Shown here in pieces: positions 35,584 through 44,415 of a DNA stretch of 64,000 bases. The first letter of the stretch is position 1; the number at the start of each line of letters is the position of its first letter. The position numbers were made by a program, and so were the translations under genes. The notes under the pieces are model-generated. The model made no database searches. It was not told the origin of the DNA and saw only the letters and a list, made by a program, of their open reading frames with translations. The DNA comes from Nocardioides rubriscoriae (GTDB taxonomy: Bacteria; Actinomycetota; Actinomycetes; Propionibacteriales; Nocardioidaceae): the NCBI RefSeq assembly GCF_008087085.1, contig NZ_VIYJ01000002.1:186001-250000 (forward strand), read 5' to 3'.

Positions 35584-37095
35584 GTGTCCGACATTGCCAC
35601 CGAGAGCCCCACCCGTGACACCGACGGACTCGAGACCTTCGGCCTCTTCATCGACGGCGAGCAGGTGCCCGCAGCATCCGGGAAGACCTTCGAGTCGAAC
35701 AACCCCTACACCGGTCGGTCGTGGGCGGTGCTCGCCGACGGCTCCCACGAGGACGTCGACCGGGCCGTCGCCTCGAGTCGAGCGGCCTTCGAGGGCACCT
35801 GGCGCCCGATGTCAGGGTTCCAGCGCGCAGCCATCCTGCGCAGGGTCGCAGAGGCCATCACCGACAATGCCGAGCGGCTGGCCCTGCTCGAGGTACGCGA
35901 CTCCGGCAAGCTCATGCGGGAGATGCGCGGCCAGCTCTTGGGCCTGGGCACGTGGTACTCCTACTTCTCCGGGCTCGCCGACAAGCTGGAGGGTCGCACG
36001 GTGCCGGCCCTCGACCCGTCGGCGTACTTCGGCTACACCCTGCGGGAGCCGGCGGGCGTCGTCGGTGCGATCACGCCGTGGAACAGTCCGCTGCTGCTCC
36101 TGACGTTCAAGCTCGCCCCACTCCTCGCGGCTGGCTGTACGTGCGTCGTGAAGCCTTCGGAGCACGCACCCGCCTCCACGGTGGCCTTCGCCGAGGTCCT
36201 CCACGAGGCGGGGCTGCCGCCCGGGGTCCTCAACGTCGTCACCGGCTGGGACCGCTCGACGGGCGAGGCCCTCGCCGCCCACCGGGGGCTCGACAAGGTC
36301 GCCTTCACCGGCAGCACCGCCACCGGCGCGAAGGTTGCGCAGGCGGCTGTCGCGAACATCAACAAGGTGACCCTGGAGCTCGGTGGCAAGTCGCCCCAGG
36401 TGGTCTTCCCCGACGCCGACCTCGATGCGGCCGCGAACGGTCTCGTCGCCGGCGTCTTCGCGGCCACGGGCCAGACCTGCATGGCCGGCTCACGGCTGAT
36501 CGTCCACGAGGACGTGCGCGACGAGCTCGTGGCCCGCGTCGTGGCCCGGGCCGAGGCCATCGTCCAGGGCGACCCCACCGAGGCCGCCACCGAGATGGGA
36601 CCGGTGGCCAACCGAGCCCAGTACGAGAAGGTGCTCGGCTACCTGCAGGGTGCGCGTGACGAGGGGTGGACCATCGCGACCGGTGGCGTCCCCAACGACG
36701 ACCTGGGCGGGCTGTTCGTGCGTCCGACGGTCGTCCTCGCCGGGCCCGACGCCACCATCGCCCGCGAGGAGGTCTTCGGTCCGGTGCTGACCGCCTACAC
36801 CTTCCGCGACGAGGACGAGGCGGTACGGCTGGCCAACGACACCCTGTACGGCCTGGCAGGGGCGGTGTGGACCAAGGACGTGCACCGTGCCCACCGCATG
36901 GCGTCTGCCATCCGCGCCGGGACGGTGTGGATCAACGCCTACCGGGTTGTCGCCCCCAACATGCCCTTCGGTGGATTCGGGCTCTCCGGCATCGGTCGCG
37001 AGAACGGTTCGGCCGCCGTCGACGAGTACCTGGAGAACAAGTCGGTCTTCGTCGAGCTCACAGGTGGCACCCGGGACCCGTTCAAGCTCGGGTAG
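35584..37095 (+). CDS. NAD(P)-dependent aldehyde dehydrogenase
   Basis: 503 residues. Active-site Asn/Lys in ITPWNSPLL and VVKPSEHAP, Glu in LELGGKSPQ, catalytic Cys in GQTCMAGSR, and the C-terminal NMPFGGFGLSGIGREN. It oxidises an aldehyde to the acid. Next to the AraC gene with a GAGGAG Shine-Dalgarno; an attractive partner for an aldehyde released by the E1-like enzyme. Confidence 0.93.
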   Translation: MSDIATESPTRDTDGLETFGLFIDGEQVPAASGKTFESNNPYTGRSWAVLADGSHEDVDRAVASSRAAFEGTWRPMSGFQRAAILRRVAEAITDNAERLALLEVRDSGKLMREMRGQLLGLGTWYSYFSGLADKLEGRTVPALDPSAYFGYTLREPAGVVGAITPWNSPLLLLTFKLAPLLAAGCTCVVKPSEHAPASTVAFAEVLHEAGLPPGVLNVVTGWDRSTGEALAAHRGLDKVAFTGSTATGAKVAQAAVANINKVTLELGGKSPQVVFPDADLDAAANGLVAGVFAATGQTCMAGSRLIVHEDVRDELVARVVARAEAIVQGDPTEAATEMGPVANRAQYEKVLGYLQGARDEGWTIATGGVPNDDLGGLFVRPTVVLAGPDATIAREEVFGPVLTAYTFRDEDEAVRLANDTLYGLAGAVWTKDVHRAHRMASAIRAGTVWINAYRVVAPNMPFGGFGLSGIGRENGSAAVDEYLENKSVFVELTGGTRDPFKLG

Positions 37096-37447
37096 CTCGA
37101 TGTCGGCAACGACGACAAGGCGTCGGGATCGAGTCCGGGGACGCCGTCGATGATTCTCTCGACGGGGTCGTTCGGATCGCGACCGTCGCTGTGGCCGGTC
37201 CGTCGGTGGCGAACACGCTGAGGACAGCTGCACGACGCCCGACGACTCGAGCCGGAGGACGTACATCACTCGACGTCGACCAGGGATGGCGCCACCGGCC
37301 CTCACTGGCTCTCCGCAGGGTGGGCACCGTCGTGCGCGCTTGCGGACCCGCCGCATCGCGGTCCGGGTAGTGTCGGCTCGCGTTCGATGGCTCCGTTCCT
37401 GTAGCCGCGGAGGTATCCCATTGCGCTCGAAGGACGGGGGTCGCAGA
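37096..37447. other. Intergenic region with small hairpin
   Basis: 352 bp. CCGTCGA (37144-37150) and TCGACGG (37159-37165) form a 7-bp stem downstream of the aldehyde dehydrogenase, a possible terminator. A TAGTGT near 37368-37373 could be the -10 of the next operon. No coding sequence recognised. Confidence 0.4.
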
Positions 37448-38572
37448 GTGCCGGTCCTCCTCCTGGTGGGCGCTGGTCATGCCCACCTCTACGTCGTGAA
37501 GCGCGCACGGGAGTTGGCTGCCGCGGGATACAGGGTGCAACTCTTGTCTCCCCCGTTCTTCCATTACAGCGCGGTCGCGTCGGCCACCGCTGCCGGGGTG
37601 CTCCCGCAGGAGGCGGGGCGGATCGATGTCAGGGCGCTCGCGCGGGCCTCCGGGGTGGAGCTCTACGAGGCCACCCTGGTCCGGCTCGACCTGGACGCGC
37701 GGATCGCCGTCACGTCGGACGGTGCGGCGCTGTCCTACGACGTGCTCTCCTTGAACATCGGGAGCGTGGTCGCGGCGGTGCCCGGCATGCGCGTCGACCC
37801 CACCGCCGTGACGGTGAAGCCGCTGAGCGGTCTGGCGGAGCTCGACGAGCGCCTGCGCGATCCGGCCCGGTTGGGCGCCGACGTCACCATCGTGGGTGGC
37901 GGCGCCACGGGGTTGGAGCTCGCGGCACACCTTGCGGTGCGTCGAGACGTCGGCAGGGTCCGGGTGGTGGAGTCGGGACGAGACGTCGGCGCCGGCCTTC
38001 CCCCGGGTGCCCGGCGACGCCTCAACCGGCTCCTCGCCCAGCGGGGAGTGGAGGTGCGGACGCGGTGTGCGGTCACCGATGTCCGTGAGCGTCGCGTCGT
38101 CTGCGCCGACGGGACAGAGATTTCGCACGACGTCGCCCTGATGGCGACCGGTTTGTCGGCTCCGCCGTTGATCACCGAGCTCGGCCTGGGTGATGAACAC
38201 GGTGTGCCGGTGCGAGACACCCTCCAACACATCGACCTCGACGAGATCTATGCGGTGGGGGACTGTGCTCACTTCACCTCCCAGGCGCTGCCCCGCATCG
38301 GCGTCCACGGGGTGCGGCAGGGACCTGTCCTGCTCCGCAGCCTCCTCGACAGGCGGCGGGGACGGCCGCTGCCGGTGTACGAACCCCGACGTCACGCCCT
38401 GTCGGTGCTCGACCTCGGTGAGGGTGTCGGGCTCGCGGTGCGGGGGCGCTGGTGGTGGTGCGGCGCCTCGGCGTTGCGACTCAAGCGGCGCATCGACCGG
38501 CGGTGGCTGGCGCAGTACCAGGTGGTGGACCCGGGAAGGTCCGCGGGACGTCAGTGGGTTTCTCCGTCGTGA
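37448..38572 (+). CDS. NDH-2/SelD-N-like FAD-dependent oxidoreductase
   Basis: 374 residues, two-dinucleotide-fold flavoprotein. FAD motif VLLLVGAGHAHLYVVKRARELAAAG, NAD(P) motif VTIVGGGATGLELAAHLA, FAD-phosphate motif EIYAVGDCAH. The GAGHAHLYV opening resembles the NADH-dehydrogenase-like domain that in some bacteria is fused to selenophosphate synthetase (SelD), here as a stand-alone protein. GTG at 37448; first gene of a four-gene coupled run with an ECF sigma/anti-sigma pair and a MerA-like enzyme. Likely quinone- or thiol-linked electron transfer; substrate unknown. Confidence 0.8.
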   Translation: MPVLLLVGAGHAHLYVVKRARELAAAGYRVQLLSPPFFHYSAVASATAAGVLPQEAGRIDVRALARASGVELYEATLVRLDLDARIAVTSDGAALSYDVLSLNIGSVVAAVPGMRVDPTAVTVKPLSGLAELDERLRDPARLGADVTIVGGGATGLELAAHLAVRRDVGRVRVVESGRDVGAGLPPGARRRLNRLLAQRGVEVRTRCAVTDVRERRVVCADGTEISHDVALMATGLSAPPLITELGLGDEHGVPVRDTLQHIDLDEIYAVGDCAHFTSQALPRIGVHGVRQGPVLLRSLLDRRRGRPLPVYEPRRHALSVLDLGEGVGLAVRGRWWWCGASALRLKRRIDRRWLAQYQVVDPGRSAGRQWVSPS

Positions 38573-39132
38573 CACATCCACGGCACTCGGACGACTCCGC
38601 CCAGGGGCCCGCATTCCGGGAGCTGGTGGAACCCGAGATCGAGGTGCTGCTCAGGGTGGCGTTGACCATCACGAACGGCGCGGCCGATGCCGAGGACCTC
38701 GTGCAGGAGACGCTGCTGCGCGCCTACCGGGCCATCGACCGTTTCGATGGCCGACATCCGCGAGCCTGGCTGCTGACCATCCTGCGCAACACCAACGCCA
38801 ACATGCACCGACGTCAGCGGCCGGGCGTGATCGGCGACTGGGAGCTGATCCGGACCGCCCGGCCGGCCTTCGGACGGCCGGAGCTGCCGAGTGCCGAGGA
38901 CAGCTTCGTGCATGAGGAACTTCACGCCGATCTCGATGCCGCCGTGCGAGCACTCGACCCCCGATTTCGGGCCGCCCTCATCCTCGTCGACGTACACGAC
39001 CTGAGCTATTCCGAGGCGGCCGCGGTCATGGGAGTCCCCGTCGGAACCTTGATGTCTCGACTCAGTCGCGCCCGTGACCGGGTCCGCAAGGCACTTCGAT
39101 CCAGCCCACTCACCCGAGGAGACCTCTCATGA
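38569..39132 (+). CDS. ECF-family RNA polymerase sigma factor
   Basis: 187 residues, GTG overlapping the stop of the flavoprotein. Region 2: TNGAADAEDLVQETLLRAYRAIDRF and RAWLLTILRNTNANMHRR; region 4: LDPRFRAALILVDVHDLSYSEAAAVMGVPVGTLMSRLSRAR. The anti-sigma gene follows with a 4-bp overlap. Its position inside a redox operon suggests a stress-triggered switch. A -35 of GGAA type upstream of the operon could not be identified with confidence. Confidence 0.9.
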   Translation: MTHPRHSDDSAQGPAFRELVEPEIEVLLRVALTITNGAADAEDLVQETLLRAYRAIDRFDGRHPRAWLLTILRNTNANMHRRQRPGVIGDWELIRTARPAFGRPELPSAEDSFVHEELHADLDAAVRALDPRFRAALILVDVHDLSYSEAAAVMGVPVGTLMSRLSRARDRVRKALRSSPLTRGDLS

Positions 39133-39407
39133 CTGGGACTCTGCAGCAGATGCTGACCTGTCTTTGGTCCGCGCGACGCATCCAGCGCTATCTCGACGCC
39201 GACCCCGCGGCACGGTTGACACCGGGCGAGATCTCGCGCCTGGAGGGACATCTCGCGACGTGCGAGAAGTGCACCCGGGTCGCAGCCGAGCACCGTGCCC
39301 TGCACCGGGCGCTGTCGCTGTGGTCAGGCGGGACGGGTGTCGACCCACGATCGGTCGACCGGGTCCGTGATTTTCTGGCCGCCATCCACGACAAGGACAC
39401 CGCGTGA
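39129..39407 (+). CDS. Zinc-finger anti-sigma factor (ZAS type)
   Basis: 92 residues, soluble, no membrane helix. The zinc motif is H-x3-C-x2-C in GHLATCEKC, with a further Cys in TCLW near the N-terminus. Such anti-sigma factors release sigma when their thiols are oxidised or bind reactive metals. ATGA overlap with the sigma gene and GTGA overlap with the next flavoprotein. Confidence 0.87.
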   Translation: MTGTLQQMLTCLWSARRIQRYLDADPAARLTPGEISRLEGHLATCEKCTRVAAEHRALHRALSLWSGGTGVDPRSVDRVRDFLAAIHDKDTA

Positions 39408-40882
39408 GCGTCGACCGGGCAACCGTCACACCATCTGTAGTCGGCTTGCACGTCCAGCCGTGGGACCTCCTGGTCGTCGGGGGAGGCACAGCCGGGATCG
39501 TGGGCGCCAAGACCGCCGCCCGTCTGGGGGCTCGAGTCCTGCTCGTGGAACGTGATCGCACCGGTGGCGACTGCCTGTGGACTGGTTGCGTCCCGTCCAA
39601 GGCGCTTCTGGCTGCCGCGGGTGTAGCGGCCAGCGCGCGCAACGGGCACCGGTTCGGCATCGACGTCGGGGAGGTCTCGGTCGACTTCACGCGCGTGATG
39701 AACCACGTGCGAGCCACCATCCAGCACATCGCGCCGGTCGATTCCGTCGAGGCGCTCAACGAGGCGTCGGTCGCTGTTCGCAACGCGACCGCCCGCTTCA
39801 CCGGGGCGTGCTCGGCCGAGATCGACGGGACCCCCGTGAGATTCCGACAGGCTCTCATCGCCACCGGGGCTTCGCCCGCGGTGCCTTCCGTTCCAGGCCT
39901 GAGCGAGGTCGACTACCTGACCAGTGACACCATTTGGGAGCTCAGTGAACTGCCCGATGACCTGGTGGTGCTGGGTGGCGGAAGCATCGGGTGCGAGCTG
40001 GGCCAGGCCTTCGCCCGCTTGGGCAGCAGGGTCTCTGTGGTCGAGGGCGCACCCTCGATCCTGCCCCGCGAGGACTCTCTCGCCGCGACCCGGCTCGCCC
40101 GGGCTCTGGTTCACGACGGCGTGGAGCTGCGTACCGGCTCCGGGGTCGCCAGGGTCGAGGCGACCGGGGCGGCGACCGGGGTGCTCCACCTGGAGAACGG
40201 GGATCGGGTGCGTTTCTCGTGCCTCCTGGTCGCTGTCGGACGAGCACCGCGCACCAACGACATCGGGCTCGCCGCGGCAGGCGTCGAGGTGGACGATCGC
40301 GGATTCGTGGTGGTCGACGACCTCCTGCGGACTACCAACCCGCGGATCTGGGCCGCCGGCGACCTCACCGGACACCCGCAATTCACCCACACAGCAGGCG
40401 TGCACGCGAGCCTGGCCGCGTCGAACGCCATCCTCGGAGTACGCCGCAAGGTCGACCTGACCACCGTGCCACGGGTGACCTTCACCGACCCCGAGCTCGC
40501 CGCGGTCGGCCTGTCGACGCAACGGCCCCGCTCACCCCTGCGCACCATCGACTGGGCGCACTCGCACGTCGACCGCGCAGTCGCCGAGGGGGCAATGGAC
40601 GGCTTCACCCGGCTCGTCGTGGACAAGCGCGGCCACATCCTCGGGGCCACGGTGGTCGGGCCGCGAGCGGGGGAGACAGTAGGCGAGCTGACCCTGGCGA
40701 TCACCCGAGGGCTCACGACTCGCGATCTCGCGGGCGTGACCCATGCTTACCCGACGTACAACGACGGGCCCTGGAACGTCGCGATCTCCGATGTCCAGGA
40801 CCAGCTCGAGCGACCTGGCACACGGCGTGCCTTGGGGGCGCTGGCACGGGTCCGAACGTGGTGGGTCAGCCGGGACGACTGA
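39404..40882 (+). CDS. MerA-like pyridine nucleotide-disulfide oxidoreductase
   Basis: 492 residues. FAD motif LLVVGGGTAGIVGAKTAARLG, redox disulfide C57-x4-C62 in GGDCLWTGCVPSK, NAD(P) motif VVLGGGSIGCELGQAFARLGS, FAD-ribityl motif IWAAGDLTG. There is no N-terminal heavy-metal domain and no C-terminal Cys-Cys pair, so it is not a classical mercuric reductase. Homologues with the ending HAYPTYNDGPW are often linked or fused to TVP38 membrane proteins, and a TVP38 gene is 650 bp away here. Confidence 0.85.
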   Translation: MSVDRATVTPSVVGLHVQPWDLLVVGGGTAGIVGAKTAARLGARVLLVERDRTGGDCLWTGCVPSKALLAAAGVAASARNGHRFGIDVGEVSVDFTRVMNHVRATIQHIAPVDSVEALNEASVAVRNATARFTGACSAEIDGTPVRFRQALIATGASPAVPSVPGLSEVDYLTSDTIWELSELPDDLVVLGGGSIGCELGQAFARLGSRVSVVEGAPSILPREDSLAATRLARALVHDGVELRTGSGVARVEATGAATGVLHLENGDRVRFSCLLVAVGRAPRTNDIGLAAAGVEVDDRGFVVVDDLLRTTNPRIWAAGDLTGHPQFTHTAGVHASLAASNAILGVRRKVDLTTVPRVTFTDPELAAVGLSTQRPRSPLRTIDWAHSHVDRAVAEGAMDGFTRLVVDKRGHILGATVVGPRAGETVGELTLAITRGLTTRDLAGVTHAYPTYNDGPWNVAISDVQDQLERPGTRRALGALARVRTWWVSRDD

Positions 40883-40900
40883 GCATCCCTCGCCTCATGG

Positions 40901-41542
40901 TCACAAGAGGTCGCGAAACCCCGCCGTCATGCGCTGGGTGGCGCTGAGCCCCACGATGGTGGCCCACACGATGGCGATCAGCTCGGCGTGCGCTGGAAGG
41001 ACGAGCCACAACGAGTGCACCGCAATGGTCTCGGTCCCCTCGGCGAGTCCCCCGAGGAAGCTGAACGAGCGACCGTCCTCGCGTTGTCGTCCCGTGCGCT
41101 CGGCGATGGAGGAGAACGCCAGGAAAGCGGTTCCGTTGATGTAGTAGGCCAGGAGCACCAGCAGGAACGGCAGCCAGTCGGCGCCGTAGCGGGCGCTGAC
41201 ACCGATGGCGACCCCGACCACCGTCGCCCCGTAGACGACGAAGTCGGCCGTGATGTCCAAGAATCCGCCCGCCTCCGACTTGGGTGACTTCTCGAGAGTG
41301 CCGGGCAGATGGGCCTTGCGTCGTCGGGCGAGCGGACCGTCGAGACCGTCCATGGCACGCGAGAACAACCACAGCCCCAAAGCCCACCACCACAGCTGCG
41401 TCGCCGCTACGGCGGCGCTACCCAAGCCAGTGGCCAGGCCCAGCATGGTGAGCCGGTTGGGAGTCACGAGGGGTCGGTCCAGGATCTGTGCCAGCCGCGT
41501 CAACGATCGGTCGAGAGCACGTCGGACAGGCGCGTCAAACAC
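40901..41542 (-). CDS. CDP-alcohol phosphatidyltransferase family protein
   Basis: 213 residues, about six membrane helices. The family motif D-x2-D-G-x2-A-R ... G-x3-D-x3-D is seen in MDGLDGPLARR and GGFLDITAD, though with a longer than usual spacing (the segment HLPGTLEKSPKSEAGG lies between). E. coli YnjF is in this family and is encoded near YnjBCD, as this gene is. Product lipid unknown. Overlaps the TVP38 gene by 8 bp. Confidence 0.83.
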   Translation of the reverse strand: MFDAPVRRALDRSLTRLAQILDRPLVTPNRLTMLGLATGLGSAAVAATQLWWWALGLWLFSRAMDGLDGPLARRRKAHLPGTLEKSPKSEAGGFLDITADFVVYGATVVGVAIGVSARYGADWLPFLLVLLAYYINGTAFLAFSSIAERTGRQREDGRSFSFLGGLAEGTETIAVHSLWLVLPAHAELIAIVWATIVGLSATQRMTAGFRDLL

Positions 41543-42200
41543 GGGTTTCGCCGTCAGCGTGGTGAACGGCAGCGCGCGCCTCGATCAGCCGCGCCCAGCG
41601 GGATCCGCCGAGGACCAGGACGACCAGGGCCGATCCGGCGGCTGCCAGGCCCCAGGGGTTGGTTCCGTAGGCCCCCAACGCGGCGTAGGCCAGGGTGCCG
41701 GGAATCATCCCGATGGCGGTGCCCAGCACGAAATGACGCAACCGGACCGCTGAGAGTCCGGAGGCGTAGTTGATGGCGATGAACGGCACCAACGGGACCA
41801 GGCGCACGATCAGGACTGCCGACAAGCCGTGGTCAGCCAGGAGAGCATCGACGCGCGCCACGCGGCCACGGATGAGACGGTCGACTGCCTCACGCCCCAG
41901 GAGTCTCCCGAGACCGAAGGAGATGACCGCGCCGACCAGGGCTGCAGCCCAGGCGAGTGCAGCGCCGAGCCACAGACCGAACACTGCTCCGCCCGCGGCA
42001 GTCAGGAGCGCCTTGGGGCAAGGGATCAGGGCCAGGCCCACGTAGAGGGTGAAGAACAGGGCAGGCCCCCACACCCCGGCTGCGTCGAGGCGAGACCTCA
42101 TCGCACCGATGTTGGGGGTCCCGAGCACCAGGGCCATCGTGGTGGCACCGACCAGGATCAGGCCCAGAGCGCCTGCCTTGGCGAGGGCGGCTCGACTCAT
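41535..42200 (-). CDS. TVP38/TMEM64 (DedA-like) membrane protein
   Basis: 221 residues, five to six helices. VTT-domain features: PKALLTAAGGAVFGLWLGAALAWAAALVGAVISFGLGRLLGR and RLVPLVPFIAINYASGLSAVRLRHFVLGTAIGMIPGTLAYAALG. E. coli YdjX and YdjZ belong here. The family is implicated in lipid carrier or ion transport but its chemistry is open. Transcribed with the CDP-alcohol transferase gene, divergent from the importer operon. Confidence 0.88.
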   Translation of the reverse strand: MSRAALAKAGALGLILVGATTMALVLGTPNIGAMRSRLDAAGVWGPALFFTLYVGLALIPCPKALLTAAGGAVFGLWLGAALAWAAALVGAVISFGLGRLLGREAVDRLIRGRVARVDALLADHGLSAVLIVRLVPLVPFIAINYASGLSAVRLRHFVLGTAIGMIPGTLAYAALGAYGTNPWGLAAAGSALVVLVLGGSRWARLIEARAAVHHADGETRV

Positions 42201-42301
42201 GCGGCATCCTGACTTGTCGGGAAGTGGACGTTCTGCATCGGGAAGTCCCTGAGCATCTCGAAGTGTTCCCGACGTGACATGTTCCCTGACTCGGAGGTCC
42301 G
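42201..42301. promoter_or_regulatory. Divergent promoter region with repeated TCGGGAAGT / TGTTCCC motifs
   Basis: TCGGGAAGT occurs at 42217-42225 and again at 42238-42246, 21 bp apart (two helical turns). TGTTCCC occurs at 42264-42270 (continuing GA, thus matching the reverse complement TTCCCGA) and at 42280-42286. GGAGG at 42293-42297 is the Shine-Dalgarno of the importer's first gene. The spaced repeats look like operators for a shared regulator or paired ECF-type -35 elements (GGGAA). Confidence 0.5.
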
Positions 42302-43543
42302 ATGTACCCGCGCCTTGCCCGTCTGCTCCTCCCCGCCGCGCTGCTCGGACTGGCCGCCACCGCCTGCGCCGCCCCCGGCGCCCCGGCGGGCACCTCGACC
42401 GAGAACCGCTCCTGGTCGCAGATCACCGACCAGGCCGAGGGTCAGACGGTCGACCTGTGGATGTACGGCGGCGACCAGCAGGGCAACGCCTACGTCGACG
42501 ACGTCCTGACCCCCGCCGCCGCCAAGCTCGGCGTGACCCTACGAAGGGTTCCGGTGGCCGACACGAAGGACGCCATGACGCGCATCCTGGCAGAGCGCCA
42601 AGCCGGCAGGACGGACGGCGCGGTGGACCTCGTGTGGGTCAACGGCGACAACTTCGCCACCGGCAAGCAGGCCGATTCCTGGCGCTGTGGCTGGTCCTCC
42701 CAGCTGCCCAACATGAAGTACGTCGCCCCGGACGACGCCCTCGTCGCCCAGGACTTCGGGACCCAGGTCGATGGCTGCGAGGCACCCTGGCACAAGGCAC
42801 AATTCACTCTCGTCTACGACTCGGCGCGCGTCGCCGAGCCGCCAACCTCCCTGGAGGGCGTCCTGCGGTGGGCCAAGGACCACCCAGGACGGTTCACCTA
42901 CCCGGCCCCGCCCGACTTCACCGGGTCCGTCTTCGTCCGCGAGGCGCTCTACAGCACCTCTGGCGGCTACGGGCAGATCCCGGCTCAGTTCAACCAGGAC
43001 TCCTACGACCAGCTGACCCCCCCGCTCTGGGCCGCCCTGAAGGACGTGGCACCGTCGCTGTGGCGCCAGGGGAGGACCTACCCCCGCGACGCGGTGGCCC
43101 TGGACCGGCTCTACTCCGACGGCGAGGTCGACATGACCATGACCTACGGGCCCGCGACGCTCACCAAGCTCGTCGCCGACGGCACCTTCCCGAAGACCAC
43201 GCGTGTCCTCCCGCTCGACGAGGGAACGATCGGCAACGCCAGCTTCCTGGCTATCCCCGCCTCGGCCGGCGACCCCGAGGGCGCCATGGTGGTGGCCAAC
43301 CTCGCTCTCTCGCCAGCCCAGCAGGGGCTCAAGGCCGACCCAGGCACGTGGGGCCAGTTCACGGTCCTCGACACCACCCTGCTCAGCGAGGCCGATCGGG
43401 CACGGTTCGACGATCTTCCCGCCTCCGATGTCGTGCCGCCGTACGCCGTTCTCTCACGTAACGCCAATCCCGAGCTCGCCTCGTCCTGGGTACCGAAGCT
43501 CGACGAAGGCTGGCGACGGGCCGTGCTCGGATCCGGATCGTGA
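42302..43543 (+). CDS. ABC transporter substrate-binding lipoprotein, YnjB-like
   Basis: 413 residues. Lipoprotein signal peptide with Cys22 (LAATAC). Mature part is a two-lobed binding protein with WMYGGDQQGNAYVD, GAVDLVWVNGDNFATGKQ and TYGPATLTKLVADG, matching the YnjB branch related to spermidine/thiamin/iron binding proteins. Five Cys-containing positions, including a WRCGW and DGCEAPW pair, could form a disulfide. First gene of a coupled four-gene importer operon; substrate unknown. Confidence 0.87.
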   Translation: MYPRLARLLLPAALLGLAATACAAPGAPAGTSTENRSWSQITDQAEGQTVDLWMYGGDQQGNAYVDDVLTPAAAKLGVTLRRVPVADTKDAMTRILAERQAGRTDGAVDLVWVNGDNFATGKQADSWRCGWSSQLPNMKYVAPDDALVAQDFGTQVDGCEAPWHKAQFTLVYDSARVAEPPTSLEGVLRWAKDHPGRFTYPAPPDFTGSVFVREALYSTSGGYGQIPAQFNQDSYDQLTPPLWAALKDVAPSLWRQGRTYPRDAVALDRLYSDGEVDMTMTYGPATLTKLVADGTFPKTTRVLPLDEGTIGNASFLAIPASAGDPEGAMVVANLALSPAQQGLKADPGTWGQFTVLDTTLLSEADRARFDDLPASDVVPPYAVLSRNANPELASSWVPKLDEGWRRAVLGSGS

Positions 43544-44415
43544 CCCCACCCCTCACGCGCACCGCTCACCTCCGAGCCGGCCGGCAGTCCGAGGGGGCAC
43601 GCCTCGTCGCGCCTGCGGTGATCCTCATCGTGGCTGTTACCGGGACGGCGATCGGCGCCGTGGTCGCCACCAGTCTCGGGCTGCTGCCCCTGGTGGGACA
43701 GCCCCGCCTGAGCGCCGACGGATTCACCGCACTGGCCGGTGACTTGCGCGCTGCCACCCAGGAGTCACTCCTCATCGCCATCGCAGCGACCTTGCTGGCT
43801 GCGGCCATCGGTCTCACCATCGCCACCACCATCGTTCGTGCGGGCCACGGTGTGCGACTCGTCGTCGCGCTGGCTGTCACGGTGCTGACGGTGCCGCACC
43901 TGGTCGGTGCAGCGGCGACGGGGCTGCTGCTCTCCGATGTCGGGTTGGCCCAGCGCTGGTCGGGGATCAGTCCGGCCTCGTGGCCCGAGCTGGTGGGCGG
44001 GCGCTGGCCCTGGGCAACGGTGCTGGAGCTGGCCTGGAAGGAGTCCGCCTTCGTGGCGCTCGTCGTCACGGCCTCGCTGGGACGACGCTACGCCGACCTG
44101 CGCGAGGTCTCCGTCGTGCTCGGAGCAGCACCGCGAGCACAGTGGTGGCGGGTCCTGCTGCCCCTGGCCGCGCCTGCTCTTGCCTCGTCCTCGCTCATCG
44201 TGTTCGTCTACTCGCTCGGCACCTACGAGGTCGCCCGCCTGCTCGGCCGCGCCTACCCGGAGCCGCTGCCGGTCATGGCCTACCGGCTCTTCACCGGCAT
44301 CGACGTCACTGCTCGACCACAGGCCGCCGCGACCGCCGTGGTCGCCACCGGGCTCGCCCTGTCGGCGGCCGCCATCACGCTTCCGCTCGTACGACGACTC
44401 GGAGCCGACCGATGA
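43540..44415 (+). CDS. ABC transporter permease, YnjC N-half-like
   Basis: 291 residues, six helices, with the ATPase-contact loop EVSVVLGAAPRAQWWRVLLPLAAPAL. GTGA overlap with the binding-protein gene and ATGA overlap with the second permease. In E. coli the two permease halves are one long YnjC; here they are two genes. N-terminus has a soluble segment before the first helix. Confidence 0.87.
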   Translation: MTPPLTRTAHLRAGRQSEGARLVAPAVILIVAVTGTAIGAVVATSLGLLPLVGQPRLSADGFTALAGDLRAATQESLLIAIAATLLAAAIGLTIATTIVRAGHGVRLVVALAVTVLTVPHLVGAAATGLLLSDVGLAQRWSGISPASWPELVGGRWPWATVLELAWKESAFVALVVTASLGRRYADLREVSVVLGAAPRAQWWRVLLPLAAPALASSSLIVFVYSLGTYEVARLLGRAYPEPLPVMAYRLFTGIDVTARPQAAATAVVATGLALSAAAITLPLVRRLGADR

